Assembly: GCA_040757055.1 (NCBI GenBank)
Contig: JBFLXY010000005.1
Location: 62,001-126,000, forward strand
Source: JAJZRJ01 sp040757055
GTDB lineage: Bacteria > Desulfobacterota > Desulfobulbia > Desulfobulbales > Desulfurivibrionaceae
Direction of reading: 5' to 3'
DNA length: 64,000 bases
Shown: one piece after another, positions 43,531-52,608 of the stretch
How the letters are laid out: each line of letters starts with the position of its first letter
Numbering within the stretch: the first letter of the stretch is position 1
Position numbers and translations under genes: made by a program
Notes under the pieces: generated by a model
The model's input: only the letters and a program-made list of their open reading frames with translations
Told to the model about the DNA's origin: nothing
The model's database searches: none

Positions 43531-44379
43531 TTACTTGTGGGCGCCCTTGACGGCGATCTTGAACGGCGCCTCCCCCTGGAAGAAGAGGCCGAGCAGCTCA
43601 CGGTTGAGGGGCAGGCCGTAGCGCCAGCTCGTTTTCACCTGACCATCCTTGAGCGCCACCAAGCGGCCCTGGACGATGAGGGTCTTGCGGGTATTGGAAA
43701 AGGTGGAAACCACGACATAGTCGAGTTCCGGCGCATGGTTGGCCAGTTCGGCAATGTTGCGGGACATGATGAACTCGCCGGTCTGCGGCACGATGCTGAT
43801 TTCCTTGGAAAGGCGCAGCTCGGTGACCTTGAGCCCGCGATCGGCGAGATCGGTCATCAGATACTCGCCCATGATCCGGCCGAATTCGCTCTCGCGCTTG
43901 AGGTCGGAAAGGGGCACCGCCGAAACCACCGCGATCCTGGCGGTGAAATTCCGCTCCCCCTCCTCTTTCAGTTCATAGAAGACCTTGCCGGCGATCTCCT
44001 TGGAGATTTCCGAAAGCAGGGTTTCGGTGCCCAGGGACTTGGAGGTGTCGGGCATGTACTGGAAAACCCGGTGACTGGTTGGGACGCGCTGTGGCTGCGC
44101 CGCCTGGGTGGGCGCCGCACCGTTCTGCGCCGCGGCCGCAGCCGGCTGTTCCCTGGCATCGGAGCCGGTAACGGTATTTTCCGGCAACTCGCTGCCCTGC
44201 CGGTTCACCTGCATGACATTGACATTCACATTGGGCTGGCGGGACTCTTCGGCGGCAGCGCTCTTCGGCGCCGCTTCCGGCTCCTCGCTCTTTGCCGCCT
44301 TGCTTGCGCAGGAAACGCTGCCGAGGCCGAGCAGCAGCCCCATGCACCCCACCACCATCTGCACACGGTATCGCTTCAT
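43531..44379 (-). CDS. FlgO-family outer-membrane lipoprotein
   Basis: A 282-residue protein with a probable lipoprotein signal (GCMGLLLGLGSVSC), an Ala/Gln-rich linker (to about residue 95) and a FlgO-type domain: LLSEISKEIAGKVFYEL, IGR-like FGRIMGEYLMTDLADRGLKVTELRLSKEI and TGEFIMSRNIAEL. FlgO proteins in Vibrio and Campylobacter are outer-membrane flagellar accessory lipoproteins, but the domain also occurs in loci without flagellar genes, as here. Second gene of its operon. Confidence 0.75.
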   Translation of the reverse strand: MKRYRVQMVVGCMGLLLGLGSVSCASKAAKSEEPEAAPKSAAAEESRQPNVNVNVMQVNRQGSELPENTVTGSDAREQPAAAAAQNGAAPTQAAQPQRVPTSHRVFQYMPDTSKSLGTETLLSEISKEIAGKVFYELKEEGERNFTARIAVVSAVPLSDLKRESEFGRIMGEYLMTDLADRGLKVTELRLSKEISIVPQTGEFIMSRNIAELANHAPELDYVVVSTFSNTRKTLIVQGRLVALKDGQVKTSWRYGLPLNRELLGLFFQGEAPFKIAVKGAHK

Positions 44380-44478
44380 CGTTTTCTTCCTCCCTGAACC
44401 TGGTCCTGCCCGGCATTTCTCTTCGGCGGCAGGGGAGCCGCTCCCCTTGCCCGCTTCATTCTATCATAAAAAAATCTG

Positions 44479-45162
44479 CTACAGATCCAGCTGCTTCATA
44501 TAGACCGGCTCGCTCTTGCGCGTGGCCAGCGAGGCGCCGTCGGCCAGCAGCAGGCTGGCCACCCTGTTCTTCGGAATGATGGCCGTCGCCGAGGCGAGCA
44601 GCACCGCGCTGCGGTTGTCCATGATCCGGGCATTGAGGATGACCTGCTCGCCGGTCACGGTGTAGGTGCCGGTGAGCATGGCCGCGGCGGCGGCATCCTC
44701 GCGGAGCTGGGCCGGATCCCGGGAGAGGCCGAACTCGCCGCGCTTTTCCTGAACCAGCACGCTGGTGCCCTTGCGCAGTTCGACCACGCTATAGCCCTGC
44801 TGCTGCAGTTCGACCATGAGCTGTTCCGCCACATAGCGGCCCAGGGAAGAGGTGCGGGAGAGCTTCTTGAGATCGACAAAGGAACAGACAATGAGACCGC
44901 CGGCCAGGTCGCCGTTTTCCGGATCAGGGTCGCGCAGGCTGGCAAAGAGGCCAACCGCCAGTTCCTGGACCTGGGCGTGCAGATCCGCCGCCTGGTTCAC
45001 CGGCGGCGGAGCCGGTTGCGCCACCGGCGGCTTGGGGTCGGCAAGGAACGACAGAAAGGCCTGGGCCGGACCGGGCAAGGCGACAAGCATGGCCAGGAGG
45101 CCGCAACAGATCATGCCGCGCCACAGGCCATGGCGCGGAAACCGCTCAGTGTGCGAGTGCAT
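44479..45162 (-). CDS. FlgO-family secreted protein
   Basis: A 227-residue protein with a signal peptide (MICCGLLAMLVALPGPAQA) and a FlgO-type domain: GLIVCSFVDLKKLSRTSSLG, RYVAEQLMVELQQQGYSVVELR and RGEFGLSRDPAQL, then VTGEQVILNARIMDNRSAVLLASATAIIP. It resembles the downstream lipoprotein in the same motifs, so the two may pair. GGAGGA precedes ATG 45162. First gene of the four-gene operon. Confidence 0.75.
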   Translation of the reverse strand: MHSHTERFPRHGLWRGMICCGLLAMLVALPGPAQAFLSFLADPKPPVAQPAPPPVNQAADLHAQVQELAVGLFASLRDPDPENGDLAGGLIVCSFVDLKKLSRTSSLGRYVAEQLMVELQQQGYSVVELRKGTSVLVQEKRGEFGLSRDPAQLREDAAAAAMLTGTYTVTGEQVILNARIMDNRSAVLLASATAIIPKNRVASLLLADGASLATRKSEPVYMKQLDL

Positions 45163-45369
45163 CCTCTTCCTCCTTCTCTCTCCGTGCCGGGAATCCGGCG
45201 CGCCCCGGCGCCCTCTCCCGGCGCGGGACAAAACCTATGGGGCTTTGTCCTTGTTCATCGGTATAACCCATGAAGCTCTTTAAAAAAATTTTTCCGGCCG
45301 CCGGCCCCGGCGCAAAAAACCATGCCATCTCTCCGGCGCCATGCTATGATCGGCCGGTACAAGGCCGCC

Positions 45370-45876
45370 ATGATCCCAGCCACCCCGGACAAAGAAACCC
45401 TGCTCGACGAAGAGCTGCTGCTCGTCAGGAACTCGGGCGAGATTCCGGAGATCGCCTTCCACAGCGCGCTCCATTATCTCGCCGCCGACCCGGACGGGCC
45501 GGGGCTTACGCTCTCCGCTGCGGATATCCGGCTCCTGGAAAAACAGGTGGTCGCCCGCTACCGGGAGATCCTGCTGCGCGACCTCGACCCGGCCAACCGC
45601 GACCTCCGCCTCTACCGGGGCATCAAACGCTGCATCTTCAACTGGGGGCGGCTGGGGAAGTTTTGCGGCCGGCAGGGGCTGGCGTGCGACGAGGCGTTGC
45701 GGCGGGAAATCGGCGCGGCGCTCTGCGCCTTTCTCCACAACGAGGCGCTGGAGGTGCGGGAAGGGTTGCGGGCCTCGTCGGTCAACTGCACCGCGCAGGA
45801 GCTCACCACCCTCTGCGAGGCGCTGGCCGTGGAGGCCCACCATCTGCCGGCCGGCTGGCAGAAGCTCTGCCTATGA
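45370..45876 (+). CDS. Conserved-looking hypothetical soluble protein
   Basis: A 168-residue mostly helical soluble protein (TLLDEELLLVRNSGEIPEIAFHSALHYL; RDLRLYRGIKRCIFNWGRLGKFCGRQG) with four cysteines, no signal peptide and no recognised family. Codon use resembles the surroundings. ATG 45370 has AAGG six bases upstream; an ATG at 45346 is possible. It converges with the next gene, overlapping it by six bases. Confidence 0.6.
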   Translation: MIPATPDKETLLDEELLLVRNSGEIPEIAFHSALHYLAADPDGPGLTLSAADIRLLEKQVVARYREILLRDLDPANRDLRLYRGIKRCIFNWGRLGKFCGRQGLACDEALRREIGAALCAFLHNEALEVREGLRASSVNCTAQELTTLCEALAVEAHHLPAGWQKLCL

Positions 45877-47139
45877 GTTCGTTCTGATCCTGCCGAGAAG
45901 GCTGGTGGTGGAAAAATTCTCCACCAGGGGAATGGAAAGCACCCGGCCGCCGGCAGCCAGCACCTCGGGCGCACCCACGATCTTGTCCACCGGCCAGTCG
46001 CCGCCCTTGACCAGCACATCGGGCATGAGCGTCGTGATGAGGCGGTGCGGCGTCTCTTCGCCAAAGATCACCACGAAATCCACGCAGCCCAAGGCCGCCA
46101 GCACCCGGGCCCGGCTCTCTTCCCGATTCACCGGCCGGTCGTCACCCTTGCCCAGGGCACGTACCGAACGGTCGGAATTGACCCCCACGATGAGCAGGTC
46201 CCCCTCCGCGCGCGCCGCCTCCAGATAGGTGACATGGCCCTGGTGGAGGATGTCGAAGCAGCCGTTGGTGAAGACCACCTGCCGGCCCACACCCTTGGCT
46301 CGCGCCACGGCCTCGGCCAGCGCCGGGAGTTCGACGATCTTGTCCGCATCGGGATACCGGTGCGGCGTCACTCCCACGGTGCGGAAGCGCTGCCGGGCTT
46401 CGGCAATCCGGCCCAGCTCCAGTTCGACCAGCACCGCCTCCGGCCCTCCCCCGGCCTGGGCGAGCACACAGCCCTCGGGGCCGATCACCATGGAGTGGCC
46501 GGCAAACCCGGTCTGGCCGATGGTGCCGCAGGTGTTGCACGCCACTACGAAGCACTGGTTCTCGATGGCGCGGGCCGCAAGCAGGGCGCGCCAGTGGGCA
46601 AGGCGGGCCGCGGGCCACTCGGCGGAAACCACCAGCAGGCCGGCGCCCTGGGCCGCGTGGTGCCGGGCCAACTCGGAAAAGCGCAGATCAAAGCAGACCA
46701 TTGGCCCGATCAGGCCAAGGCTGGTGGCAATGGGCTGGGGGTCGTCGCCTGGTGTGAAATGGGCGTTTTCGGCCATGGGGGCAAAGAGCTGCTGCTTGCG
46801 GTAGTGGCCGCAGACACCCTCCGGCCCGACGATGTACAGCGTATTGTAGAGAGTGGTGCCGATCTCGGTGAAAACTGCCTCGGGCAGGGAGCCGGCAAGA
46901 TGGATGGTGTACCGCTTGGCCTCTGCCGCAAGCTCCCGCAGCAGGCGCGGGGTTTCGACAGCAAGCACCGCGAGGCGGTCGTAGGCAAAGCCCGTGGCCC
47001 ACAACTCGGGCAGCACGATGATGCCGGGGCCGGCCGGGTTGAGCCGCCTGAGCCCGTCCCGCACCGCAGCCAGGTTGGCCTCGATATTGCCCAGGGCCAC
47101 CGGGAATTGGAGAAACCCGGCAGAACATGACCGCAGCAT
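45871..47139 (-). CDS. Nitrilase-superfamily hydrolase fused to RfaE2/HldE-type nucleotidyltransferase
   Basis: A 422-residue fusion. The N-terminal part (to about 265) is a carbon-nitrogen hydrolase with the Glu-Lys-Cys triad: LPELW, HYRKQQLF and MVCFDLRFSE. The C-terminal part (from about 280) is a cytidylyltransferase-like domain: VFTNGCFDILHQGHVTYLEAA, GVNSDRSVRALGKGDDRPV, VKGGDW and VENFSTTSLLGRIR, matching domain II of HldE/RfaE (ADP-heptose synthesis). The ribosome site GGGGGAG lies before ATG 47139; an upstream ATG at 47160 overlaps the HigA stop and would add seven residues. Why an amidase is joined to a heptose-1-phosphate adenylyltransferase is not known. Confidence 0.88.
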   Translation of the reverse strand: MLRSCSAGFLQFPVALGNIEANLAAVRDGLRRLNPAGPGIIVLPELWATGFAYDRLAVLAVETPRLLRELAAEAKRYTIHLAGSLPEAVFTEIGTTLYNTLYIVGPEGVCGHYRKQQLFAPMAENAHFTPGDDPQPIATSLGLIGPMVCFDLRFSELARHHAAQGAGLLVVSAEWPAARLAHWRALLAARAIENQCFVVACNTCGTIGQTGFAGHSMVIGPEGCVLAQAGGGPEAVLVELELGRIAEARQRFRTVGVTPHRYPDADKIVELPALAEAVARAKGVGRQVVFTNGCFDILHQGHVTYLEAARAEGDLLIVGVNSDRSVRALGKGDDRPVNREESRARVLAALGCVDFVVIFGEETPHRLITTLMPDVLVKGGDWPVDKIVGAPEVLAAGGRVLSIPLVENFSTTSLLGRIRTNS

Positions 47140-47156
47140 GGCGTCTCCCCCTTTGT

Positions 47157-47462
47157 TCATGCCGCCCGCCGTGCCTGCACTTCCTGGTTGATCCGCTTGC
47201 CCAACCCCCGCTCCGCCACCTTCAATTCATAGGTGGTCTGCAGGGCCAGCCAGAAATCAGGCGTGGTGCCAAAGTAACGGGCAAGCCGCAGGGCTGTGTC
47301 CGGCGTCACGGCCCGGCGCTCGCGCACAATGTCGTTGATGCGAGGGCCCGGCACCTTCAACTCCAGCGCCAGGGCGTGGGCGCCCATGCCAAGGGACACC
47401 AGAAACTCCTCGCGCAGCACCTCTCCCGGATGGATCGGGCGCATCTTGTTTTTTGGATTCAT
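47157..47462 (-). CDS. higA: HigA-family antitoxin, apparently without its toxin
   Basis: A 101-residue XRE/HigA protein: RPIHPGEVLREEFL, LALELKVPGPRINDIVRERRAVTPDTALRLARYFGTTPDFWLALQ is the classic HigA helix-turn-helix. HigB normally lies just upstream, but here only about 48 bases separate this start from the end of a kinase gene. The start overlaps nothing upstream. Its stop overlaps the longer start option of the nitrilase fusion (ATGA). It may act as a free-standing repressor. Confidence 0.9.
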   Translation of the reverse strand: MNPKNKMRPIHPGEVLREEFLVSLGMGAHALALELKVPGPRINDIVRERRAVTPDTALRLARYFGTTPDFWLALQTTYELKVAERGLGKRINQEVQARRAA

Positions 47463-47510
47463 GCCTGGCCTCTCCTGCTCTTGATAATCGGTGATCTCGA
47501 CTTGTCCCGC

Positions 47511-50459
47511 TCAGCCCGCCAGCGCCTCGCGGACCTTGACCGCCAGTTCGTTGAGGGAAAAGGGCTTCTGCAGGAAGCGGACGCCGTTTTCCAGCATGCC
47601 GCGGTGGGCAATGACGTCCGCGGTGTAGCCGGACATGAAGAGGCAGCGGAGTGCGGGATCGGCCGCCATCAGCCGCGCCGCCAGCTCGCGGCCGTTCATC
47701 TCCGGCATCACCACGTCGGTGATGAGCAGGCTGATCCTGTCACCGTGCTCCCCGGCCAGCCGCACGGCCTCTGCCACCGTGCTCGCAGCCAGGACCGTAT
47801 ATCCCAGCCGGGCGAGCATCGACCGGCCGAGATCCAGGATCATTGCCTCGTCCTCCACCAGCAGCACCGTCTCGGTGCCGCCCGGCGGCTCGGCCGTCTC
47901 GGCGGATGCAGCCAGCGCCACCTCCTCGGCCGCGCAGCGGGGAAGGTAAATCTTGAAGGTGGTGCCCTGGCCCGGCTCGCTGTACACGTTGATGAATCCC
48001 TCGTTCTGCCTGACGATGCCGTACACCGTGGCCAATCCGAGGCCGGTGCCCTTGCCCGGCTCCTTGGTGGTGAAGAAGGGCTCGAAAAGCCGGGCCAGGG
48101 TTTCCCGGTCCATGCCGCAGCCGTCGTCGCTCACCGCCAGCATCACATATTCCCCGGGCGCAAAGTCCGGATGCTCATGGCAGTATGCCGCATCGAACAC
48201 CGCATTCTCGGTGCCGATGGTGACCTTGCCCACGGTGGCGATGGCGTCGCGGGCATTGACCAGCAGGTTGGCCAGGACCTGGTCGAGCTGGGAGGGGTCG
48301 ATCTTCACCGGCCAGAGGTCCAGGGCCGGCATCCAGGCCAGATCGATATCCTCGCCCAGCAGCCGCCGGAGCATCTTGAGCATGCCGCCCACGGTTTCAT
48401 TCAGGTCGAGCACCTTCGGATTCGCGGGCTGGCGGCGGGCAAAGGCCAGCAACTGCCGGGTGAGGTCGGCGGAGCGCCGGGCCGCCTTGGCGATTTCCTC
48501 CAGGTTTTCCGCCAGCGGGCTGCCGGTCTCGACCATGGCCCGGGAAAGCTCGGTGTAGCCCTGGATGGCCTGGAGCATGTTGTTGAAGTCGTGGGCCACG
48601 CCGCCGGCCAGCCGGCCCACCGCCTCCATCTTCTGGGCCTGGAGCAGCTGGGCCTGCAACTCCTCCTGTTTCTCTTCCGCCTCCTTGCGTTCGGTGATGT
48701 CGAGGCAGTGGCCGATGTAGCCCAAAAAATCGCCCCGGCTGTCGTAGCGGGGCGAACCGGTGTCGACGATCCAGCGATAAACCCCGTCGTGGCGCCGCAG
48801 GCGGTAGGTCATGGTGAACTGTTCCCGGCGGTCGAAGGCGCGCACGTAGGTGGCAAGGCAGCCGGCGAAATCATCCGGATGCACGCCCTCGGCCCAGCCA
48901 TTGCCCAGCTCCTGCTCAATGGTGCGGCCGGTGAATTCGAGCCACACCCGGTTGAAATAGTCGCAGAGCTTGTCCGGGGTGGAGGTCCAGATCAGGGCCT
49001 GGCCCGAGTCGGCCAGGGTGCGGAAGCGGAGTTCGCTCTCCCTGAGCGCTGCCGCGGCCCGGCGCTGTTCGGTCACGTCGTGGGCCAGCACCACCTCCGC
49101 CTTGCGGCCGGCAAACTCCAGGGTATGGGAGGTGATTTCCACCTCGATGAGGGAGCCGTCCTTTTTCCGGTGGCGCCAGAGGCCGGCCTCGTCCATGCCT
49201 TCGGTCACGGCGGCGACATTTTCCCGCAGGCGGTCCACATCCTCCGCCGGCCGGATGTCGGCAATGGTCATGCGGAGAAACTCCTCCCGCACATAGCCGT
49301 AATGGCGCACCGCCGCGTCGTTGACCGCGAGAAAGGCAAGGGTCTCCAGATCATAGACCCACATGGGCTGGGGGTTGCTCTCGAACAACTGGCGATAGCG
49401 GCTCTCGCTCTCGCGCAGGGCCGCTTCCGCCCGGTACAGCGCCTGATAATGCGCCTTGGCGCCGCGTTGCCACATGACCAGCATGACTGCCGCCCCGGCC
49501 AGCAGCAACGCGCCAAGCAGGACAAGGATAAGGGCCTGCTGCTCGCGCCAGGCGGCCAGGGCCTCAGCCTCGTCGATCTTGGCCACCAGGAACCACGGCG
49601 AATCCGGCACCGGCCCCACGGCGGCCAGCACCCGCACCCCGCGGTAATCGCGGCCCGCCACCATCCCCTGCCGGCCCAGCACGGCTTGCGCTGCCGGCAG
49701 GTCGAGACGGTTCAAGGGCAGGCGCAGGGTCAGGGCCGCCCCCTGCTGGTGCCGGAGATCGTTGAGAAACAGGGCAGCATCCCCGTCACGGCGCACCAGC
49801 AGCGTCTCGGCGGTGCGGCTGGCAACCGGCCACGACTGGAGCATGGGATAGAGATAGCGGTCCACCTCGCGCCGCAGCACCACCGCGCCCAGTAGCGGGG
49901 CCTCGGCATGCCTGCGGTCAAAAATGGGGGCAATGACATCCAGGTGGGGCGGCAGGGTACCGGGAACGGCATGGAGGTCGCTCAAGGCCGGCTGCCGCCG
50001 CTGCACGGCGCCCGCCAGGGCCACCATCGTCTCCTCGTGCAGCGCGCCGCTAAAGCCGGAAAGAGAGAGCCGGATCCCGCCGGCCGCATCAACCAGAAAC
50101 ACATCCTGATACGCAAGGTGTTTGCTGATGGCTTGGCAACGGCTGCGCAATTTTTCGCCGGCCTCGGCCGAGCCGGCCAGCATGGCAGGGAAATTCTCGA
50201 GAAAGAAGGGGCCGTCCATGATAAAGGCCGCATCGTCCAGCCGCTCTTTGCGCCACTGGACGATCTGCTCGGTCTTGAGCCGAGCGACTGCGGCCAGGTT
50301 CGCCTCGATGGCGCGGCGGTGGTGCGCCTCCTGGGCACGGTGGAACCAGAAGCCGCCCGCCGCCATCGCGAGCAGCATCACGGCCAGCAGCGCCAGCACC
50401 CAGCGGGGCACCACGGCCGGGCTGGTTTCGCGGTTGCGGCTTGTCGATGTTCCGTACAT
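47511..50459 (-). CDS. Membrane hybrid histidine kinase with periplasmic sensor and two PAS domains
   Basis: A 982-residue protein: membrane helix (about 19-40), a periplasmic dCache-like region (about 41-315), second helix (about 318-338), PAS domains (about 355-480 and 485-605), H-box GGVAHDFNNML near 620, ATPase domain (GCGMDRETLARLFEPFFTT; GTGLGLATVYGIV) and a receiver (LLVEDEAMILD near 870; phospho-Asp in LLITDVVMPEMNG near 913). The signal is unknown. It shares the H-box type of the kinases at 21502 and 25191. No cognate regulator is adjacent. Confidence 0.9.
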   Translation of the reverse strand: MYGTSTSRNRETSPAVVPRWVLALLAVMLLAMAAGGFWFHRAQEAHHRRAIEANLAAVARLKTEQIVQWRKERLDDAAFIMDGPFFLENFPAMLAGSAEAGEKLRSRCQAISKHLAYQDVFLVDAAGGIRLSLSGFSGALHEETMVALAGAVQRRQPALSDLHAVPGTLPPHLDVIAPIFDRRHAEAPLLGAVVLRREVDRYLYPMLQSWPVASRTAETLLVRRDGDAALFLNDLRHQQGAALTLRLPLNRLDLPAAQAVLGRQGMVAGRDYRGVRVLAAVGPVPDSPWFLVAKIDEAEALAAWREQQALILVLLGALLLAGAAVMLVMWQRGAKAHYQALYRAEAALRESESRYRQLFESNPQPMWVYDLETLAFLAVNDAAVRHYGYVREEFLRMTIADIRPAEDVDRLRENVAAVTEGMDEAGLWRHRKKDGSLIEVEITSHTLEFAGRKAEVVLAHDVTEQRRAAAALRESELRFRTLADSGQALIWTSTPDKLCDYFNRVWLEFTGRTIEQELGNGWAEGVHPDDFAGCLATYVRAFDRREQFTMTYRLRRHDGVYRWIVDTGSPRYDSRGDFLGYIGHCLDITERKEAEEKQEELQAQLLQAQKMEAVGRLAGGVAHDFNNMLQAIQGYTELSRAMVETGSPLAENLEEIAKAARRSADLTRQLLAFARRQPANPKVLDLNETVGGMLKMLRRLLGEDIDLAWMPALDLWPVKIDPSQLDQVLANLLVNARDAIATVGKVTIGTENAVFDAAYCHEHPDFAPGEYVMLAVSDDGCGMDRETLARLFEPFFTTKEPGKGTGLGLATVYGIVRQNEGFINVYSEPGQGTTFKIYLPRCAAEEVALAASAETAEPPGGTETVLLVEDEAMILDLGRSMLARLGYTVLAASTVAEAVRLAGEHGDRISLLITDVVMPEMNGRELAARLMAADPALRCLFMSGYTADVIAHRGMLENGVRFLQKPFSLNELAVKVREALAG

Positions 50460-50583
50460 GCTCCTGCCTCGTCCAGGCCGTGAAGAGTGCCCCCCCTTCG
50501 CACTTTAGCGGAGCCGCCTGCTCCGCACAACCATTTTCGCCCCTCCTTGCCCCCGGCGGAAAGGGAGACGGCGAAAGGAGTGC

Positions 50584-50611
50584 TTGACAGCGGGCCTGAT
50601 CCTGCTATCCT
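50584..50611 (+). promoter_or_regulatory. Candidate promoter of the RACo-like gene
   Basis: TTGACA (50584-50589), 16 bases, TATCCT (50606-50611), giving a leader of about 40 bases. Confidence 0.6.
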
Positions 50612-50656
50612 TTGAGTCGCTTTTCCGGCTGCCCCAAACCACCACAGATACGGACC

Positions 50657-52588
50657 ATGAACACGATCACCTTTCTGCCCGACAACGTCACCGTCCAGGC
50701 CGAGGCCGGCGAGAACCTGCTCGCCGCGGCGGCCAAGGCCGGCATCTTCATCCAGGCCTCCTGCGGCGGCGACGGCGTCTGCGGCAAGTGCAAGGTGCGG
50801 ATCGAATCAGGGGAGGTGCGCTCGGAAAAGGCGAATCTCCGGGCCGATGAGTTCGAGAAGGGCATCCGCCTCGCCTGCCAGACCTCGGTGGCTGGGGACG
50901 TCACCATCCGCATTCCGGAGCAGGTGAGCAAGAACGGCAGGTCCCTCAAGGCCAGGCCCAAGACCACCCGCGCCATCTCCGCCCGGTCGCTGGATCACCT
51001 CATCGGCACCTGGCAGGTGGCGCCGCCAGTGGAAAAGCGCTTCCTGAAACTCGACCCGCCGACGCTGGAAGACAACGTGCCCGACCTGCAGCGGCTGATG
51101 CGGGCCATCAGGCAGAAGTGCCACGACTGCGCCGAGCCCACCTACGACCACCCGGAACTCCTGATGGAGCTGCCCTTCACCCTGCGCGAAGCGGGGTGGG
51201 AATGCACGGTCATCATGCTGCGCGGCAAGCGGGCCGAGGAGCCGGACCGCATCATCGCGGTGGAGCCCGGCGACACCACCGGCAACCTTTACGGCCTGGC
51301 GGTGGACATCGGCACCACCACGGTCTGCGGGGTGCTGATCAACCTCAACTCCGGCGAGGTGATCGCCGAGGCTTCCGCCTACAACGACCAGATCAGCTGC
51401 GGCGAGGACGTCATCTCCCGCATCATTTACTCCCAGCGGCCAGGCGGCTTGAAGGCCCTGCAGGAGAAGGTGGTCCGCACCATCAACACCGTGATCGACA
51501 CGGTGTGCACCAAGGTGATGATCAGCCCCAGCGACATCAGCTACATCATGGCCGCGGGCAACACCATCATGAGCCACCTGCTCCTGGGGCTGAACCCCAA
51601 GTACCTGCGCGAGGCGCCTTATGTGCCCACCTGCAGCCACTTTCCGCTGACCCGCGCCGCTTCCCTTGGCATCCACGCCCACCCCTCGGTCCGCCTCTTC
51701 CTCTACCCGGCAGTGGCCAGCTACGTGGGCGGCGACATCATCTCCGGCGTGCACGCCTGCCAGATGTACAAGAGCCCTGCGCTGACGCTCTTCATCGACA
51801 TCGGCACCAACGGCGAGATCGTGGTGGGCAACGAGGAGTGGATGGTCTGCGCTGCCTGCTCCGCCGGCCCGGCCTTCGAGGGCGGCGGCATCAGGCACGG
51901 CATGCGGGCCAATGCCGGGGCCATCGAGAACTTCCACATCCACCCCGAGACCCTGGAGCCGATGATCATCACCATCGACCGCATCAAGCCCTGCGGCATC
52001 TGCGGCTCCGGACTCATCGCCATCGTGGCCGAGCTGCTGGAGGCCGGGGTCATCGACCAGCAGGGCAAGTTCAACCGCCAGCTCGACCACCCCCGCATCC
52101 GCGAGGGGGCGGACGGCTGCGAATACGTGCTGGCCTGGTCCAAGGAGACCCTGATGGGCGAGGACATCGCCATCACCGAGGTGGACCTCGACAACCTGAT
52201 CCGGGCCAAGGGCGCCATGTACGCGGGCTACGTCACCCTGCTCGAATCGGTGGGCATGACCTTCGACGACCTGGACCGGGTGATCATGGCCGGCAACTTC
52301 GGGGCCTACATCGACCTGGAGCAGGCGATCTGCATCGGACTCCTGCCCGACATCGCCCGGGAAAAATTCTACTACCTCGGCAACGGCTCCATGCTCGGCT
52401 GCCAGATCAGCCTCACCGACCATGTCCGCTTCCGCGAGCGCATGACGGTGAGCGCGCTCATCACCAACATGGAACTCTCGGAGAGCGCCCAGTTCATGAA
52501 CCATTACATGGCCGCGCTCTTCCTGCCCCACACCGACATGAGCCTCTTCCCCACCGTGCAGGCGAAACTGCCGGAAAAACGCGGGTAA
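50657..52588 (+). CDS. RACo-like reductive activator of corrinoid proteins (DUF4445 ASKHA ATPase)
   Basis: A 643-residue protein. The N-terminus is a plant-type 2Fe-2S ferredoxin domain with CGGDGVCGKC near residues 35-43 and the fourth Cys near 75. A linker and middle domain (about 100-210) follow, then an ASKHA ATPase domain (VDIGTTTVCGVLI near 222; FIDIGTNGEIVVG near 385) with conserved CGICGSG. This layout is that of RACo/RamA activators, which use ATP to reduce inactive Co(II) corrinoid protein back to Co(I). The acsE-like gene at 58217 is the obvious functional partner pathway. ATG 50657 begins the ferredoxin fold directly. Confidence 0.93.
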   Translation: MNTITFLPDNVTVQAEAGENLLAAAAKAGIFIQASCGGDGVCGKCKVRIESGEVRSEKANLRADEFEKGIRLACQTSVAGDVTIRIPEQVSKNGRSLKARPKTTRAISARSLDHLIGTWQVAPPVEKRFLKLDPPTLEDNVPDLQRLMRAIRQKCHDCAEPTYDHPELLMELPFTLREAGWECTVIMLRGKRAEEPDRIIAVEPGDTTGNLYGLAVDIGTTTVCGVLINLNSGEVIAEASAYNDQISCGEDVISRIIYSQRPGGLKALQEKVVRTINTVIDTVCTKVMISPSDISYIMAAGNTIMSHLLLGLNPKYLREAPYVPTCSHFPLTRAASLGIHAHPSVRLFLYPAVASYVGGDIISGVHACQMYKSPALTLFIDIGTNGEIVVGNEEWMVCAACSAGPAFEGGGIRHGMRANAGAIENFHIHPETLEPMIITIDRIKPCGICGSGLIAIVAELLEAGVIDQQGKFNRQLDHPRIREGADGCEYVLAWSKETLMGEDIAITEVDLDNLIRAKGAMYAGYVTLLESVGMTFDDLDRVIMAGNFGAYIDLEQAICIGLLPDIAREKFYYLGNGSMLGCQISLTDHVRFRERMTVSALITNMELSESAQFMNHYMAALFLPHTDMSLFPTVQAKLPEKRG

Positions 52589-52608
52589 ATCCGGAGCGCG
52601 GGGCGAGC

